DNA from: an uncultured Verrucomicrobiota bacterium
GTDB lineage: Bacteria; Verrucomicrobiota; Kiritimatiellia; CAJWTS01
Assembly: GCA_913047795.1 (NCBI GenBank)
Contig: CAJWTS010000025.1
Coordinates: 1 to 48,595 of the forward strand
Length of the DNA stretch: 48,595 nt
Direction: 5' to 3'
A model generated the notes under the pieces. That model saw nothing but the letters and a program-made list of their open reading frames with translations. It was not told the origin of the DNA and did no database searches. The translations under genes were made by a program, and so were the position numbers. Of the stretch, positions 16,997-25,184 are shown one piece after another (position 1 is the first letter of the stretch; each line of letters starts with the position of its first letter).

Positions 16997-17656
16997 CTAC
17001 TCGAACACCAGCGTCCCAAAATTTCTGAAGTCGTGGAAGCCGCTACCGGTTTCCGGTGACCAGGCCCAATGATTGATGGTGCCGTTGTCGTGGTCGATGC
17101 GATAGATGTTCGCTCGCCAGCGCGTGCCGCTGGAAGGCTCTGCGTTCGCCAGTCCCTTAAGGAGTGCGAAGGGAATGAAGCACTCGGCCTGCCATCCCTC
17201 GCAGGTGGCCATGCGCTTGCGTTCGCCGCCGATGATGCTTGTCGCGTGCCGTACTTTACGGTCGCCGTCATAATTCCAGGGCAGCCAACCGTGGAAGATC
17301 CCCGCATGATTGGGAACCATGACGGCCAGTTCAACGTTGAGCGGCGATAGTTCGTACTCGAAATAGACTCGTTGTTCGCCAGATTGTGCATGGCCGGGAT
17401 CCACGAAGATCTCCACGACATCCTCCTGGAATATGTTAGCCATGTCCTCGGTGATCGTGCAGGTGAGATGCCGGTCCTCGCAGTGCACAAGAACGTAGAG
17501 TCCCTTGTCCGAATAGAGCACCTTGCATTTTGTCTCGTACGGCTCCGGTCCTTCGGTCACGTGGCGCATCACCTGCCACTCGGCCTGCTGCCACGCAACG
17601 GCGCTACCGTCGCCTGTCAGGTCAAAATCTTCTGAGCGAATGACCGTTAGTTCCAT
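16997..17656 (-). CDS. CBM9-like (DOMON-fold) carbohydrate-binding protein
   Basis: A 219-residue single-domain protein of the family 9 carbohydrate-binding type. Recognisable elements are KVLYSDKGLYVLVHCEDRHL, EDVVEIFVDPGH, YFEYELSPLNVELAV, WQAECFIPFALL and WRANIYRIDHD, the usual strand order of this fold. Conserved aromatic residues (Trp and Tyr) are present. No signal peptide is visible, so it should be cytoplasmic. It lies downstream of a truncated 2-hydroxyacid dehydrogenase-like fragment on the same strand. Confidence 0.7.
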   Translation of the reverse strand: MELTVIRSEDFDLTGDGSAVAWQQAEWQVMRHVTEGPEPYETKCKVLYSDKGLYVLVHCEDRHLTCTITEDMANIFQEDVVEIFVDPGHAQSGEQRVYFEYELSPLNVELAVMVPNHAGIFHGWLPWNYDGDRKVRHATSIIGGERKRMATCEGWQAECFIPFALLKGLANAEPSSGTRWRANIYRIDHDNGTINHWAWSPETGSGFHDFRNFGTLVFE

Positions 17657-17709
17657 GCTGAATTCCTGGGTCGTGTTGAACTTCCGCTACACGGGTGGCG
17701 CCGCGTCCA

Positions 17710-17874
17710 TCATCCGGCATAGGCAGGGTGCTCGGCAACATCGCCGATGCAAAGCATTGCGGCGTCGAGTTTAGCGGTCGGCACCTTGACGACGTCGGCA
17801 TAGGCCGGATCATAATAGACGTTAAAGCGTTCGAGTGGGTCCGGTATGAATAGAATGTTTGGTCGTTGGGGCAT
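17710..17874 (-). pseudogene. truncated fragment resembling the N-terminus of a D-2-hydroxyacid dehydrogenase
   Basis: A 54-codon frame starts MPQRPNILFIPDPLERFNV and stops after HPAYAG. The opening resembles the substrate-binding N-terminus of D-isomer-specific 2-hydroxyacid dehydrogenases (normally about 320 residues), but the NAD-binding and catalytic parts are missing. AGGGA lies upstream of the ATG. It is probably the remnant of a deleted gene; a genuine small protein cannot be excluded. Confidence 0.35.
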
Positions 17875-18225
17875 CTGGCATTTCCCTGAGTTTCTCCGGC
17901 CGGACAATTTGATTCAGGTTGACCGGATAGTCGAGCCAAAGGTGGAACCCCCGCGCTGCGCAAGAGGAATCGTCGTTCTGATCCGTGCGCCAACCGGAAA
18001 GGATTGTTCCTGCCGAGTGTTACATCGGATGGTTGATGCGCAGCAGTGAGGGGGCGTCGTCGGTGTTGCGCTCGACCGAGAGGGCCATGGCCGCATCCCG
18101 GCGGATACCGGTCGGTTCAATGCGCCCGACGAGTTGCGGGGAATGTGAGAAGGGTCGGGCAGGGACACTTGCTTTAATCTTGGTATCCTCTTCAACCGAA
18201 TGTAGAACCACATCACCGGAGGGCA
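17875..18225. other. intergenic stretch with a possible decayed coding segment
   Basis: I see no intact gene here. On the minus strand a frame from about 18232 to 18020 reads like the tail of a protein (RPFSHSPQLVGRIEPTGI, then SLLRINHPM and stop) but has no recognisable start or family. It may be debris of a lost gene. GGAGGG at 18218-18223 serves the following PhyH gene. Confidence 0.2.
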
Positions 18226-19074
18226 TTGACAATAAAGCCGACCGAACGAGACACCTATTTCTTTGATCTGCGCGGGTATCGCAAGCTCGCCGGCGCGCTA
18301 TCCGGAGAAGAGGTCGCGGAACTTAACGCCTGCCTCGATGCGATGCCCACGATGCAGCCGGGCGAGTGGTACGGTTACATTCACTCTCATCAGTTCAGTG
18401 GTACGAACGGGACCAACCTCCAGCAGATCTACGAAGCCGGTGAACCGTTTGAAAAGCTGATCGATCACCCCAGTTGGCTTGAGAAGGTCAAGCTCTTCGT
18501 CGGCGGCGAAGGAACCTTCGACTACCATCACGGCCCGCTCTTTATCGACGAGAATTTCGCCAGCCTGCGCAAGCGTGAAGAAGGCATCTCCCCGCATTCC
18601 GGCGGTGCACGTGCCGGGAAGCGAACTCAGTTCCGACAGCGGAACGGAAAATTCCACTGCGGTCAGATCAATGTTTTGATGGCTCTGACAGACATTGGCC
18701 CGGAGGACGGGCCGACCATCGTGGTGCCGGGCAGCCACAAGGCAAACTTTCCGCATCCCGATATCGACCTTCCCGGCCGGACTTATGGTGACGACTCGAG
18801 CGCGGGTATCGAAGGTGCTGAAGCGGTGCACATGCAGGCCGGCGATGCACTGCTCTTCGTGGACGCCATTTGTCACGGTGCCCTGGCCAAGCAGTCCGAT
18901 GGCCAGCGCCGCATCGTGGTTTATCGCTACGGTCCGTCGTGGGGAAACTTTCGCCACGGCTATCAACCCTCGCCCGAGCTTCTGGAACGACTCACGCCGC
19001 AGCGGCGCGAGATCGTGTATCCGCTGAATGTGCTGCCGCGCGAACCCCAGGTCTGTGAGGACAGTGCCGGGTGA
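18226..19074 (+). CDS. PhyH-family dioxygenase-like protein, HxG variant (PhyH-1)
   Basis: A 282-residue member of the phytanoyl-CoA dioxygenase superfamily, subgroup with the signature CGQINVLMALTDIGPEDG followed by PGSHKANFPHP. Candidate iron ligands are His124 (PHSGG) and His217 (AICHGAL), and Arg228 or Arg229 could bind 2-oxoglutarate. The usual acidic ligand of the HxD motif is not seen: the nearest candidates are HSG at 124-126 and HCG at 144-146. The start is TTG right after GGAGGG, which is close but gives the typical MTxxPTERD opening. Its stop overlaps the GTG of the kelch gene. Confidence 0.8.
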   Translation: MTIKPTERDTYFFDLRGYRKLAGALSGEEVAELNACLDAMPTMQPGEWYGYIHSHQFSGTNGTNLQQIYEAGEPFEKLIDHPSWLEKVKLFVGGEGTFDYHHGPLFIDENFASLRKREEGISPHSGGARAGKRTQFRQRNGKFHCGQINVLMALTDIGPEDGPTIVVPGSHKANFPHPDIDLPGRTYGDDSSAGIEGAEAVHMQAGDALLFVDAICHGALAKQSDGQRRIVVYRYGPSWGNFRHGYQPSPELLERLTPQRREIVYPLNVLPREPQVCEDSAG

Positions 19075-20030
19075 GCGCGATGCCTCAAACGATACAAGGA
19101 CCGGACTGGACATGTGAGACCGAGCACGCGGACTGGGAGCCGCGCGATTCCTGCGTGGAGTTGGTCTATCGAGATCATCTTTGGATCATGGGCGGATGGT
19201 TTCACCAGTCGGAGCCGAATCCGCGTGATGTATGGAAATCCGCCGACGGCAGGCACTGGGCGAAAGTGATTGATGAGGCGCCATGGGAGAAGAGCGACCT
19301 ACCCGTCGGCCTCGTGTTTAACGATCGGATGTGGCACATGGGTGGGCGCAGTCTGCCGGGCACGGAATGCAGCAACGAGGTCTGGTCCACCGATGATGGG
19401 GTAGTATGGGAGTTGGCGACAGGCAACGCGGGATGGAGCCCACGGCTCGGATCCGCGGGGATCGTGTTCAAGGATCGTATGTGGGTCTTCGGCGGGACGG
19501 CAAGCTTCTACGAGAGCAACGAGAATACGCTATTCAATGATGTTTGGAGTTCCGCGGATGGCGCGGAATGGACCTGTCACAGCGAGCACGCATCGTGGTC
19601 GCCTCGCGCCTATGCCAAACCCGTGACGCTCGACGGGAAGGTCTGGCTGCTCGGCGGCGGAAGCTGGGGGGATCACCACGCGGCAGGCAATGACGTCTGG
19701 TGCTCGGAGAATGGTATCGACTGGGAATGCGTCTGTGAGTCGGCACCCTGGGTGCCTCGAATCTGGCACGGCAGCGTCGTGTACCGTGACCACATGTGGG
19801 TGATCGCCGGGGACCATCTTGGAGATCCCGCGATGCTCGACGATGTCTGGTGTTCGCCGAACGGGTACGATTGGACGCAACTCGAATCCGATGTCGTTTT
19901 CAGCAAGCGCCATGAGGTCTCGCCCTACGTCTTTCAGGACAAGCTTTGGGTTGCGGGTGGTCACGCACAGCCGTTATCGGACCAAGTCTGGTCGCTGGAC
20001 TTACCGAGTGATTTCGCAACGACGGACTGA
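19071..20030 (+). CDS. six-bladed kelch/galactose-oxidase-type beta-propeller
   Basis: A 319-residue protein made of six repeats of about 50 residues. Each pairs a strand such as YRDHLWIMGG, FNDRMWHMGG, FKDRMWVFGG, DGKVWLLGG, YRDHMWVIAG and FQDKLWVAGG with a later VW-S/C-x-D/N-G-xx-W element. The whole protein is propeller; there is no signal peptide or extra domain. It is coupled to PhyH-1 by a GTGA overlap, so the two are expected to act together. The ATG at 19080 is an alternative start. Ligand or activity is unknown. Confidence 0.8.
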   Translation: MSAMPQTIQGPDWTCETEHADWEPRDSCVELVYRDHLWIMGGWFHQSEPNPRDVWKSADGRHWAKVIDEAPWEKSDLPVGLVFNDRMWHMGGRSLPGTECSNEVWSTDDGVVWELATGNAGWSPRLGSAGIVFKDRMWVFGGTASFYESNENTLFNDVWSSADGAEWTCHSEHASWSPRAYAKPVTLDGKVWLLGGGSWGDHHAAGNDVWCSENGIDWECVCESAPWVPRIWHGSVVYRDHMWVIAGDHLGDPAMLDDVWCSPNGYDWTQLESDVVFSKRHEVSPYVFQDKLWVAGGHAQPLSDQVWSLDLPSDFATTD

Positions 20031-20237
20031 GCGGGCCACATCGTGTTTCGGTGTGAAGTCGTCTTGCCATGGACAGCCGATCAGTGCGGCCAAAGACAGG
20101 GACGAGCGCATCGAGCATGGCGGATCATTGCCCGTTCGTGGCTGGATAGCCTGCTGTGGGGCAACAGGTCCCGGAATAACGAACAGCAGAGCAGGCGGAC
20201 TACTTGCTCGCCGGGATCGGGCATCGTTTCCTTACGG

Positions 20238-21518
20238 TCAGTGCGCGATATCGGAGGCGCAGGGGTCGTAGGGTGGGTGCGGTGCATCGGGAATGCGCAT
20301 CCCACCGCCGAGGCGAACCTCGGGCACCGACGTGCAGTCGAATCGCAACACCGGGCAGAGCGGGTCCGGTGCCTCGTCCGGGAGTCCGGTTACCGTGACC
20401 TTGCCGTCAGTCTGCGTGAAGTCGCAGGCACGTGTACCGTCGGCCGTCAGCAGCGTAACCGCTTCGACCGTCGCATTCAGACCCGCGAGGACGAGGGTTG
20501 TGCCCGGCCAGGAATTGACCAGCTGATACAGTGACTTGCCCTTCAGCGTCATAAGCCCGTTGTTATTCCAGTCGGCGTTGTGCTCGGCACGACGCTCCAT
20601 CAGGTCGTGCGTAAAGGAATCGGTGTCGTAGATGCATTCGCCGGCGTACTGCAGCCAGCGGCCGACGGCTTGGATGATCTCGACCGAGGGCGCGGGGATC
20701 GACCCGTCGCCGCGCGGACCGATGTTGAGCAGCAGGTTGCCGCGTCCCGTCGCTGCCGTGGCCAGCATGGATATCACCGTGCGCGGGCTCTTCCAGTCAT
20801 GGTCCCCGCGGTGGTAGCCCCAGTTGTTGTTGAGCGTCATGCAGGATTCCCACGGTCGCCAGGGGGACGGTGCCGACATGTGCCCCTCTGGCGTGCCGAA
20901 GTCGCCGGCGAGTCCGTTACGGCCGTTGAAGATGATGTGTGGCTGAATGTCGCGCACCATCGCGTTCATTTCCTCGGCCCGCCAGCGCTCGGCGTTGAAG
21001 GGCCACCATCCGTCATACCAAAGACAGTCGATCGGGTTGAAGCGCGTGACCAGTTCACGCACCCGATCGTGGGTGGTGGCGATGAATGTCGCATAGGCGT
21101 CTTCGCTCTCCAGCGCGTCGCATGCATCGGGTGCGGCTGTCCAGTTGTTGAGGCTGTGATAGAGCATGATCTTGAGATCACGTACGCGCGCGGCGTCGAC
21201 GAGTTCGGCGACGAGGTCGCGACCACAGACCGCCATCGAATTGAAATCAGAAAGTTCGGTGTCGTAGAGACAAAACCCGTCGTGGTGCATCGTCGTGAGA
21301 TTGACGTAGCGCATGCCGCCCGCCACGGCGAGGTCACAGATCTGCTCTGCGTCAAAATTTTGGGCCGTGAACCTTTTCGCCAGTGCATGCATTTCGGCGA
21401 TTGTCATGCGCTCGCGATTCATGACCCACTCGTTTCGTTCGAGCAGGCTGTAGATACCATAATGGATAAAGAGCCCGTAGCGAGCGCGGGTGAACCAGTG
21501 ATCGGAATGGATGCTCAT
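20238..21518 (-). CDS. GH29 family alpha-L-fucosidase
   Basis: A 426-residue glycoside hydrolase. The barrel opens with ARYGLFIHYGIYSLLERNEW, contains the family MHHDGFCLYDT motif near residue 78 and the probable nucleophile Asp169 in CLWYDGWW; GRGNLLLNIGPRGDGSIP marks the barrel end, followed by a beta domain. No signal peptide is present, so it should be cytoplasmic. It is much closer to classical fucosidases than the GH29 at 15.4 kb. It is the last gene of the leftward unit PhyH-2, desaturase, GH29 and starts 24 bases after the desaturase stop. Confidence 0.9.
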   Translation of the reverse strand: MSIHSDHWFTRARYGLFIHYGIYSLLERNEWVMNRERMTIAEMHALAKRFTAQNFDAEQICDLAVAGGMRYVNLTTMHHDGFCLYDTELSDFNSMAVCGRDLVAELVDAARVRDLKIMLYHSLNNWTAAPDACDALESEDAYATFIATTHDRVRELVTRFNPIDCLWYDGWWPFNAERWRAEEMNAMVRDIQPHIIFNGRNGLAGDFGTPEGHMSAPSPWRPWESCMTLNNNWGYHRGDHDWKSPRTVISMLATAATGRGNLLLNIGPRGDGSIPAPSVEIIQAVGRWLQYAGECIYDTDSFTHDLMERRAEHNADWNNNGLMTLKGKSLYQLVNSWPGTTLVLAGLNATVEAVTLLTADGTRACDFTQTDGKVTVTGLPDEAPDPLCPVLRFDCTSVPEVRLGGGMRIPDAPHPPYDPCASDIAH

Positions 21519-21542
21519 GATGTGGATGCGCGGCGGCTTTTC

Positions 21543-22688
21543 TTATTTTGATGCTTGCGCGGGAGCTTCGGTGTTCAGGTCATCGCAGAGTGCGAGGGGA
21601 TCCACGGGCCCTGCACCGGCGGCGATCTCCTGCTCGCGATCGCCCAGAAGCGGCGGCGTGGCCGTTTCCGGAAAGGGCTGCATGTACTGGTAGTCCGGGT
21701 CGCTCACTTGCTTCTTGATAATCGTGTCGATCTCTTTCCATGTTGCGATCAGTCCCTTGCGTTCGGGCAGGTCGTGATCAATCAGCTTGCGGAGCTTCGG
21801 AAGGTTGTAGCAAGGCACCGCGGCATACATGTGATGCTCGGTATGATACTCCATGCGCCAGTAGAGGATCGAGACGATCCAGGGAAGCTTTACGCTGCGG
21901 CAACAGACACGGAAATCGGGGACCTTGTCGGTCAGGCCGACATGCTGGCTGTTGTTGCAGAGATAGAACAGCCATCCGCCGAAGGTGAACCCAAACGAAA
22001 TCACGTAGCCCACCAGCAGCCAGGCCCATTGCTGCGTAAGAACCGCAACGGTCGTGCAGGTGGCGACGATCAGGACATGGCCGCCGAGAACCGATCGACT
22101 CCAGTTGAATAGTCGTCGGCGTGCCGCAGGATCATCCTTCGGAAAGAGCGTGCGTGTCCAGTCGTCGTCGATGATGCCCCAGGCCCTCTTGAAGATGACC
22201 TTTATCAAGTCGTAAGTGCCCAGCGGCGCCCAGAGTGCCATTCTCCAGAAATTCTTGTGTGTAATGTTGCTGACCGGCAAGACCACCTCGCCGTCACGCG
22301 GCGGATGCAGGGTGTAGCGGTGGTGGTTGGCGTGGCTGGCGTTGAACCAGATCCAATCGTTCCAGCCCAGGAAGCTGAACAGCCGCACAAAGAAACTGTT
22401 GAGCCACTTGGTCTTGAATACCGTGTTGTGACAGAGCTCGTGCACGGCATTGATCATGAACGCGGCGACCATGCCGTGCACAAACAGTAGGAGCGGCGTC
22501 AACGCCCAGTGCCCGGCGAATCCGCTCCAAGCCGTGGCGGCGCCGGTACAGCACCAGATTCCGAGAAAGCCACCGGATTGCAGCATGCCCTTGAAGTCGC
22601 TGCGTGCGATCAGCTCAAGACGGGTTTCGCGCGGTAGCGGCGTGCGATACCAGCCAATCGTGGCGCGTTCGTTATGCATGTCGACCAT
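21543..22688 (-). CDS. membrane fatty-acid desaturase family protein
   Basis: A 381-residue integral membrane di-iron enzyme. The three histidine boxes are complete: HELCH at 83-87, HANHH at 119-123 and HTEHH in the C-terminal half. Hydrophobic segments flank the boxes (for example IWCCTGAATAWSGFAG and the region near residue 210). Such enzymes introduce double bonds or hydroxyl groups into acyl chains or similar lipids; the substrate is not evident. The ATG at 22688 is supported by GGAG eight bases upstream. Its neighbours are PhyH-2 (90 bases upstream) and GH29 (downstream). Confidence 0.88.
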   Translation of the reverse strand: MVDMHNERATIGWYRTPLPRETRLELIARSDFKGMLQSGGFLGIWCCTGAATAWSGFAGHWALTPLLLFVHGMVAAFMINAVHELCHNTVFKTKWLNSFFVRLFSFLGWNDWIWFNASHANHHRYTLHPPRDGEVVLPVSNITHKNFWRMALWAPLGTYDLIKVIFKRAWGIIDDDWTRTLFPKDDPAARRRLFNWSRSVLGGHVLIVATCTTVAVLTQQWAWLLVGYVISFGFTFGGWLFYLCNNSQHVGLTDKVPDFRVCCRSVKLPWIVSILYWRMEYHTEHHMYAAVPCYNLPKLRKLIDHDLPERKGLIATWKEIDTIIKKQVSDPDYQYMQPFPETATPPLLGDREQEIAAGAGPVDPLALCDDLNTEAPAQASK

Positions 22689-22778
22689 GGGATAACTCCG
22701 TTGCGGGGGCAAACATTCGGAATACTTACCGAGTTATTGTCGCGGCGCAACCGCCAACGTGCGGATTCGAACCTTTTG

Positions 22779-23594
22779 TCAATCGGTTGCGCTACGCGCC
22801 GCCATGTCGGCAGCATGATCGTAGATATTCTCGCCATCCTTTACGAACGGTACGGCCTGGGCCCAGATACTGCCATCTGTACGGAGAATCGGCTCGGAAC
22901 TGTACTGGGGGAGGTGGACGCGCCGCGTGTCCGGCGTCGTATTGGCCCCCGATCGATGAAAATTGTAGCTGGTGAAGGCCACGACGGATCCGGCGGGCAC
23001 TTCGACGGCGATACCGGGATCTTCACCCTTGTAGCCGATCAGGTCGCCGCTGTCGTCGTCCCTGTCGTGGTCGGCGATCCAGTTTTTTGTTCCACCACGG
23101 GAATGGGGCAAAAGGTAGACCGAGCCGTTCTTCTCACTGACGTCGTCGAGCGGGCACCAACAGGTCAGGTAAGGGCGATGGGTCGTCTTCTTGTCGGAGA
23201 ACTTTACATAGCCCGAATCCTGATGCCAGCTGAAGGACCCGCCTTTCTCAGCAGCCTTTACAACCCATTGCTCATTGAAGAGGAAAGCCTCTGGACCCAG
23301 GGTTGCCCGACAGACCTCAGCCATCAGATCGCTATAGATGAACTGCCACATGCGCGTGCTCATGTGATAGCGGTTGCTGATAAAGTAACGGTTGCGTCCG
23401 TGATTTATGCCGCGTTGTTCGACGCCCTCGGCATCCATCTCGGCATCCATGTATCCGAGAAAGTAGGAACACTCTTCGCGCAGCATTTGCTGCAACGCTT
23501 CGGGTATGACCGCTTCGAGAATCATGTACCCCTCGTCATGATATTGATCGATCTGCTCCTGGGGTATCCATGCCGGGGTGGTAGCTGTACTCAT
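22779..23594 (-). CDS. PhyH-family Fe(II)/2-oxoglutarate dioxygenase (PhyH-2)
   Basis: A 271-residue dioxygenase with the complete facial triad His124-x-Asp126 (SWHQDSGY) and His213 (NFHRSG), and Arg224 or Arg225 for 2-oxoglutarate. Typical helical N-terminal part (QEQIDQYHDEGYMILEAV). The family hydroxylates small molecules; the substrate is unknown. The ATG at 23594 is backed by GGGAG six bases upstream; a longer frame to 23723 is rejected. It heads the unit with the desaturase and GH29. Confidence 0.9.
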   Translation of the reverse strand: MSTATTPAWIPQEQIDQYHDEGYMILEAVIPEALQQMLREECSYFLGYMDAEMDAEGVEQRGINHGRNRYFISNRYHMSTRMWQFIYSDLMAEVCRATLGPEAFLFNEQWVVKAAEKGGSFSWHQDSGYVKFSDKKTTHRPYLTCWCPLDDVSEKNGSVYLLPHSRGGTKNWIADHDRDDDSGDLIGYKGEDPGIAVEVPAGSVVAFTSYNFHRSGANTTPDTRRVHLPQYSSEPILRTDGSIWAQAVPFVKDGENIYDHAADMAARSATD

Positions 23595-23788
23595 TCTGAT
23601 CTCCCTGGGGCTTGATTCACTTTTTAAATCTATTATTTTGCTGACCTGACTCCCTGATCCCAGCAGAACGGAGACAGATGGTAGCACTCTCAAGGGCAGA
23701 TTAATGACACAGTCCCGGCACAAACTTCAATGCATGCTGATTTTGGAGCTGGCTGACAGTACGTTTATCCCTTATAAATAGGGCATAC

Positions 23789-23862
23789 GGGCCCGTAGCT
23801 CAGTTGGTCAGAGCAGGGGACTCATAATCCTCTGGTCGCTGGTTCGAGTCCAGCCGGGCCCA
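23789..23862 (+). tRNA. tRNA with CAU anticodon, probably tRNA-Ile2 (lysidine type)
   Basis: A complete 74-base cloverleaf: acceptor GGGCCCG/CGGGCCC, D stem GCTC/GAGC, anticodon stem GGGGA/TCCTC with loop CTCATAA (anticodon CAT at 23823-23825), T stem GCTGG/CCAGC with loop TTCGAGT, discriminator A73. CCA is not encoded. It is not the initiator, because G1-C72 pairs. C4-G69 and C5-G68 are the determinants known for TilS recognition of tRNA-Ile2, and the loop and variable region look like that type, so Ile2 is favoured over elongator Met. A TATAAA at 23773-23778 could be its -10 element. Confidence 0.93.
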
Positions 23863-24097
23863 CTCTTCAATAACCGAAAAATGGCGAATCAGCCGTTTTC
23901 AGGGGATTGATCCGGGGAATGGTTGTTGCGTCCTGTCCACTCGTGTTCGGGTTCTGTCTCGCGCAGTATGGGCCCCATAAGCAACCCAGTCCGGGCGAAG
24001 GGGAACGGAAGCCGCACAGCGAGCCACCTCTTGCCTTCGAATCGGAAAGAAGAGGGTGTTTCCGTTTGGGCTCTTCTGAGCGCCGCGGTCTACCGTG

Positions 24098-24949
24098 TTA
24101 GCTCGATTCGAACGCACGATCGATCGGGCGACCCTGGACGTAGGTCCGGCTGTCGTCGTAGTCGCCCTTGAAGGGCAGGGCGTCGGCGAGCGTCAGGGTC
24201 TGCATGCTGATCGTGCCGGATTCGATTTCGAAGATCTTGTACTCGAACGGTGTTTCCGTCACCGGGCTTACGTGCACGTACTCGACGCCCGCGTGTGACA
24301 CGCGCGAGTTCATGTGGACATGGGCGCCCAGGACGCAGCGCAGGTGCTTGTGCTGTGTGGCGAGACCGGTGACGCAATCCCTGAACGCATCTTTCGGCGG
24401 GTGGAAGGGCTTAGGCAAACCGGTTTGTTCAACCGGGACGCCAAAAACCGGGCTATGCGTCGACAGGATGTGTGGCAGGTCCGGCCGGATCTCAAGCCCG
24501 TTAGACAGAAAGCTCATCTGCTCATCCGTGAACCATTCACGATCCAGGTGGACCCAATGGTAGGGCGTGGAGCCCCACTGGTTGGGAACGACATGAATGA
24601 TGCAGTCATCCGTCGTGATCGAGAACTCCGGACGTCCGTCCGGGAAGAAATCGGGTGCGCAACGCATCCAGCGTTCCAGCGAATCCGGCCAGGACAGGTC
24701 GTGGTTCCCGAGGCAGAGGTAGGTCGGAACCGGCAGGTCGAAGTGTCCGGCTGCCGCGCGGACCACGGACTCTGCCGGTCCGTCGACCATGTCCCCCCCG
24801 TGCAGCACGAAATCGATCTCACCTTCACAAATCACGGCGCGCAATGCAGGTAGAATCTCGGCCACCCGCTCGGGATAGCGTTGCTGCTGCTGGAAGCCGG
24901 GCCCGCTTGCGCCGAGGTGTGTATCCGCAATGTAGATGAAGCGTGTCAT
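24098..24949 (-). CDS. calcineurin-like metallophosphoesterase
   Basis: A 283-residue cytosolic phosphoesterase. The metal-binding set is complete: Asp9 and His11 (ADTHLG), GGDMVDG, GNHD, the isolated His in STHSPVF and the terminal GAHVHM motif. The family hydrolyses phosphomonoesters, phosphodiesters or cyclic nucleotides; no subfamily-specific feature is seen. It has no signal peptide. It lies 235 bases downstream of PhyH-3 on the same strand and may be a separate unit. I see no gene in either flanking spacer (23863-24097 and 24950-25184). Confidence 0.88.
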   Translation of the reverse strand: MTRFIYIADTHLGASGPGFQQQQRYPERVAEILPALRAVICEGEIDFVLHGGDMVDGPAESVVRAAAGHFDLPVPTYLCLGNHDLSWPDSLERWMRCAPDFFPDGRPEFSITTDDCIIHVVPNQWGSTPYHWVHLDREWFTDEQMSFLSNGLEIRPDLPHILSTHSPVFGVPVEQTGLPKPFHPPKDAFRDCVTGLATQHKHLRCVLGAHVHMNSRVSHAGVEYVHVSPVTETPFEYKIFEIESGTISMQTLTLADALPFKGDYDDSRTYVQGRPIDRAFESS

Positions 24950-25184
24950 GCTGGATGATCTCGCGGAGGCCAGTGCGACGCGCCGTTCGGCCTTGGTCTT
25001 GACTTGTCGCCCCGAGGCGCCTGCCCCGAACCGTGGACGACCACGCCCTCTGGTTCACGGGCTTGCTTCGAGATAAGACCGGTCCTGCAGGGGACGCGCG
25101 GCAAGATCTCGTGCGACACTAGATGCTGCCCAGCAGGACCGGACGCCCGCCATACTCCTGAATAGTTGCCTGCCGAACGATACA

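Noticed and set aside
20580..21551. 323-residue plus-strand frame opposite the GH29 gene
   Set aside because: Antisense to a clear GH29 with all family motifs; no recognisable features of its own.
22674..23615. 313-residue plus-strand frame opposite PhyH-2
   Set aside because: PhyH-2 on the other strand has its full iron triad and a Shine-Dalgarno; this frame is its shadow.
23863..23920. hairpin GAAAAATGGC / GCCGTTTTC after the tRNA as a terminator
   Set aside because: The stem has a mismatch and no T-run follows, so it is too weak to call.
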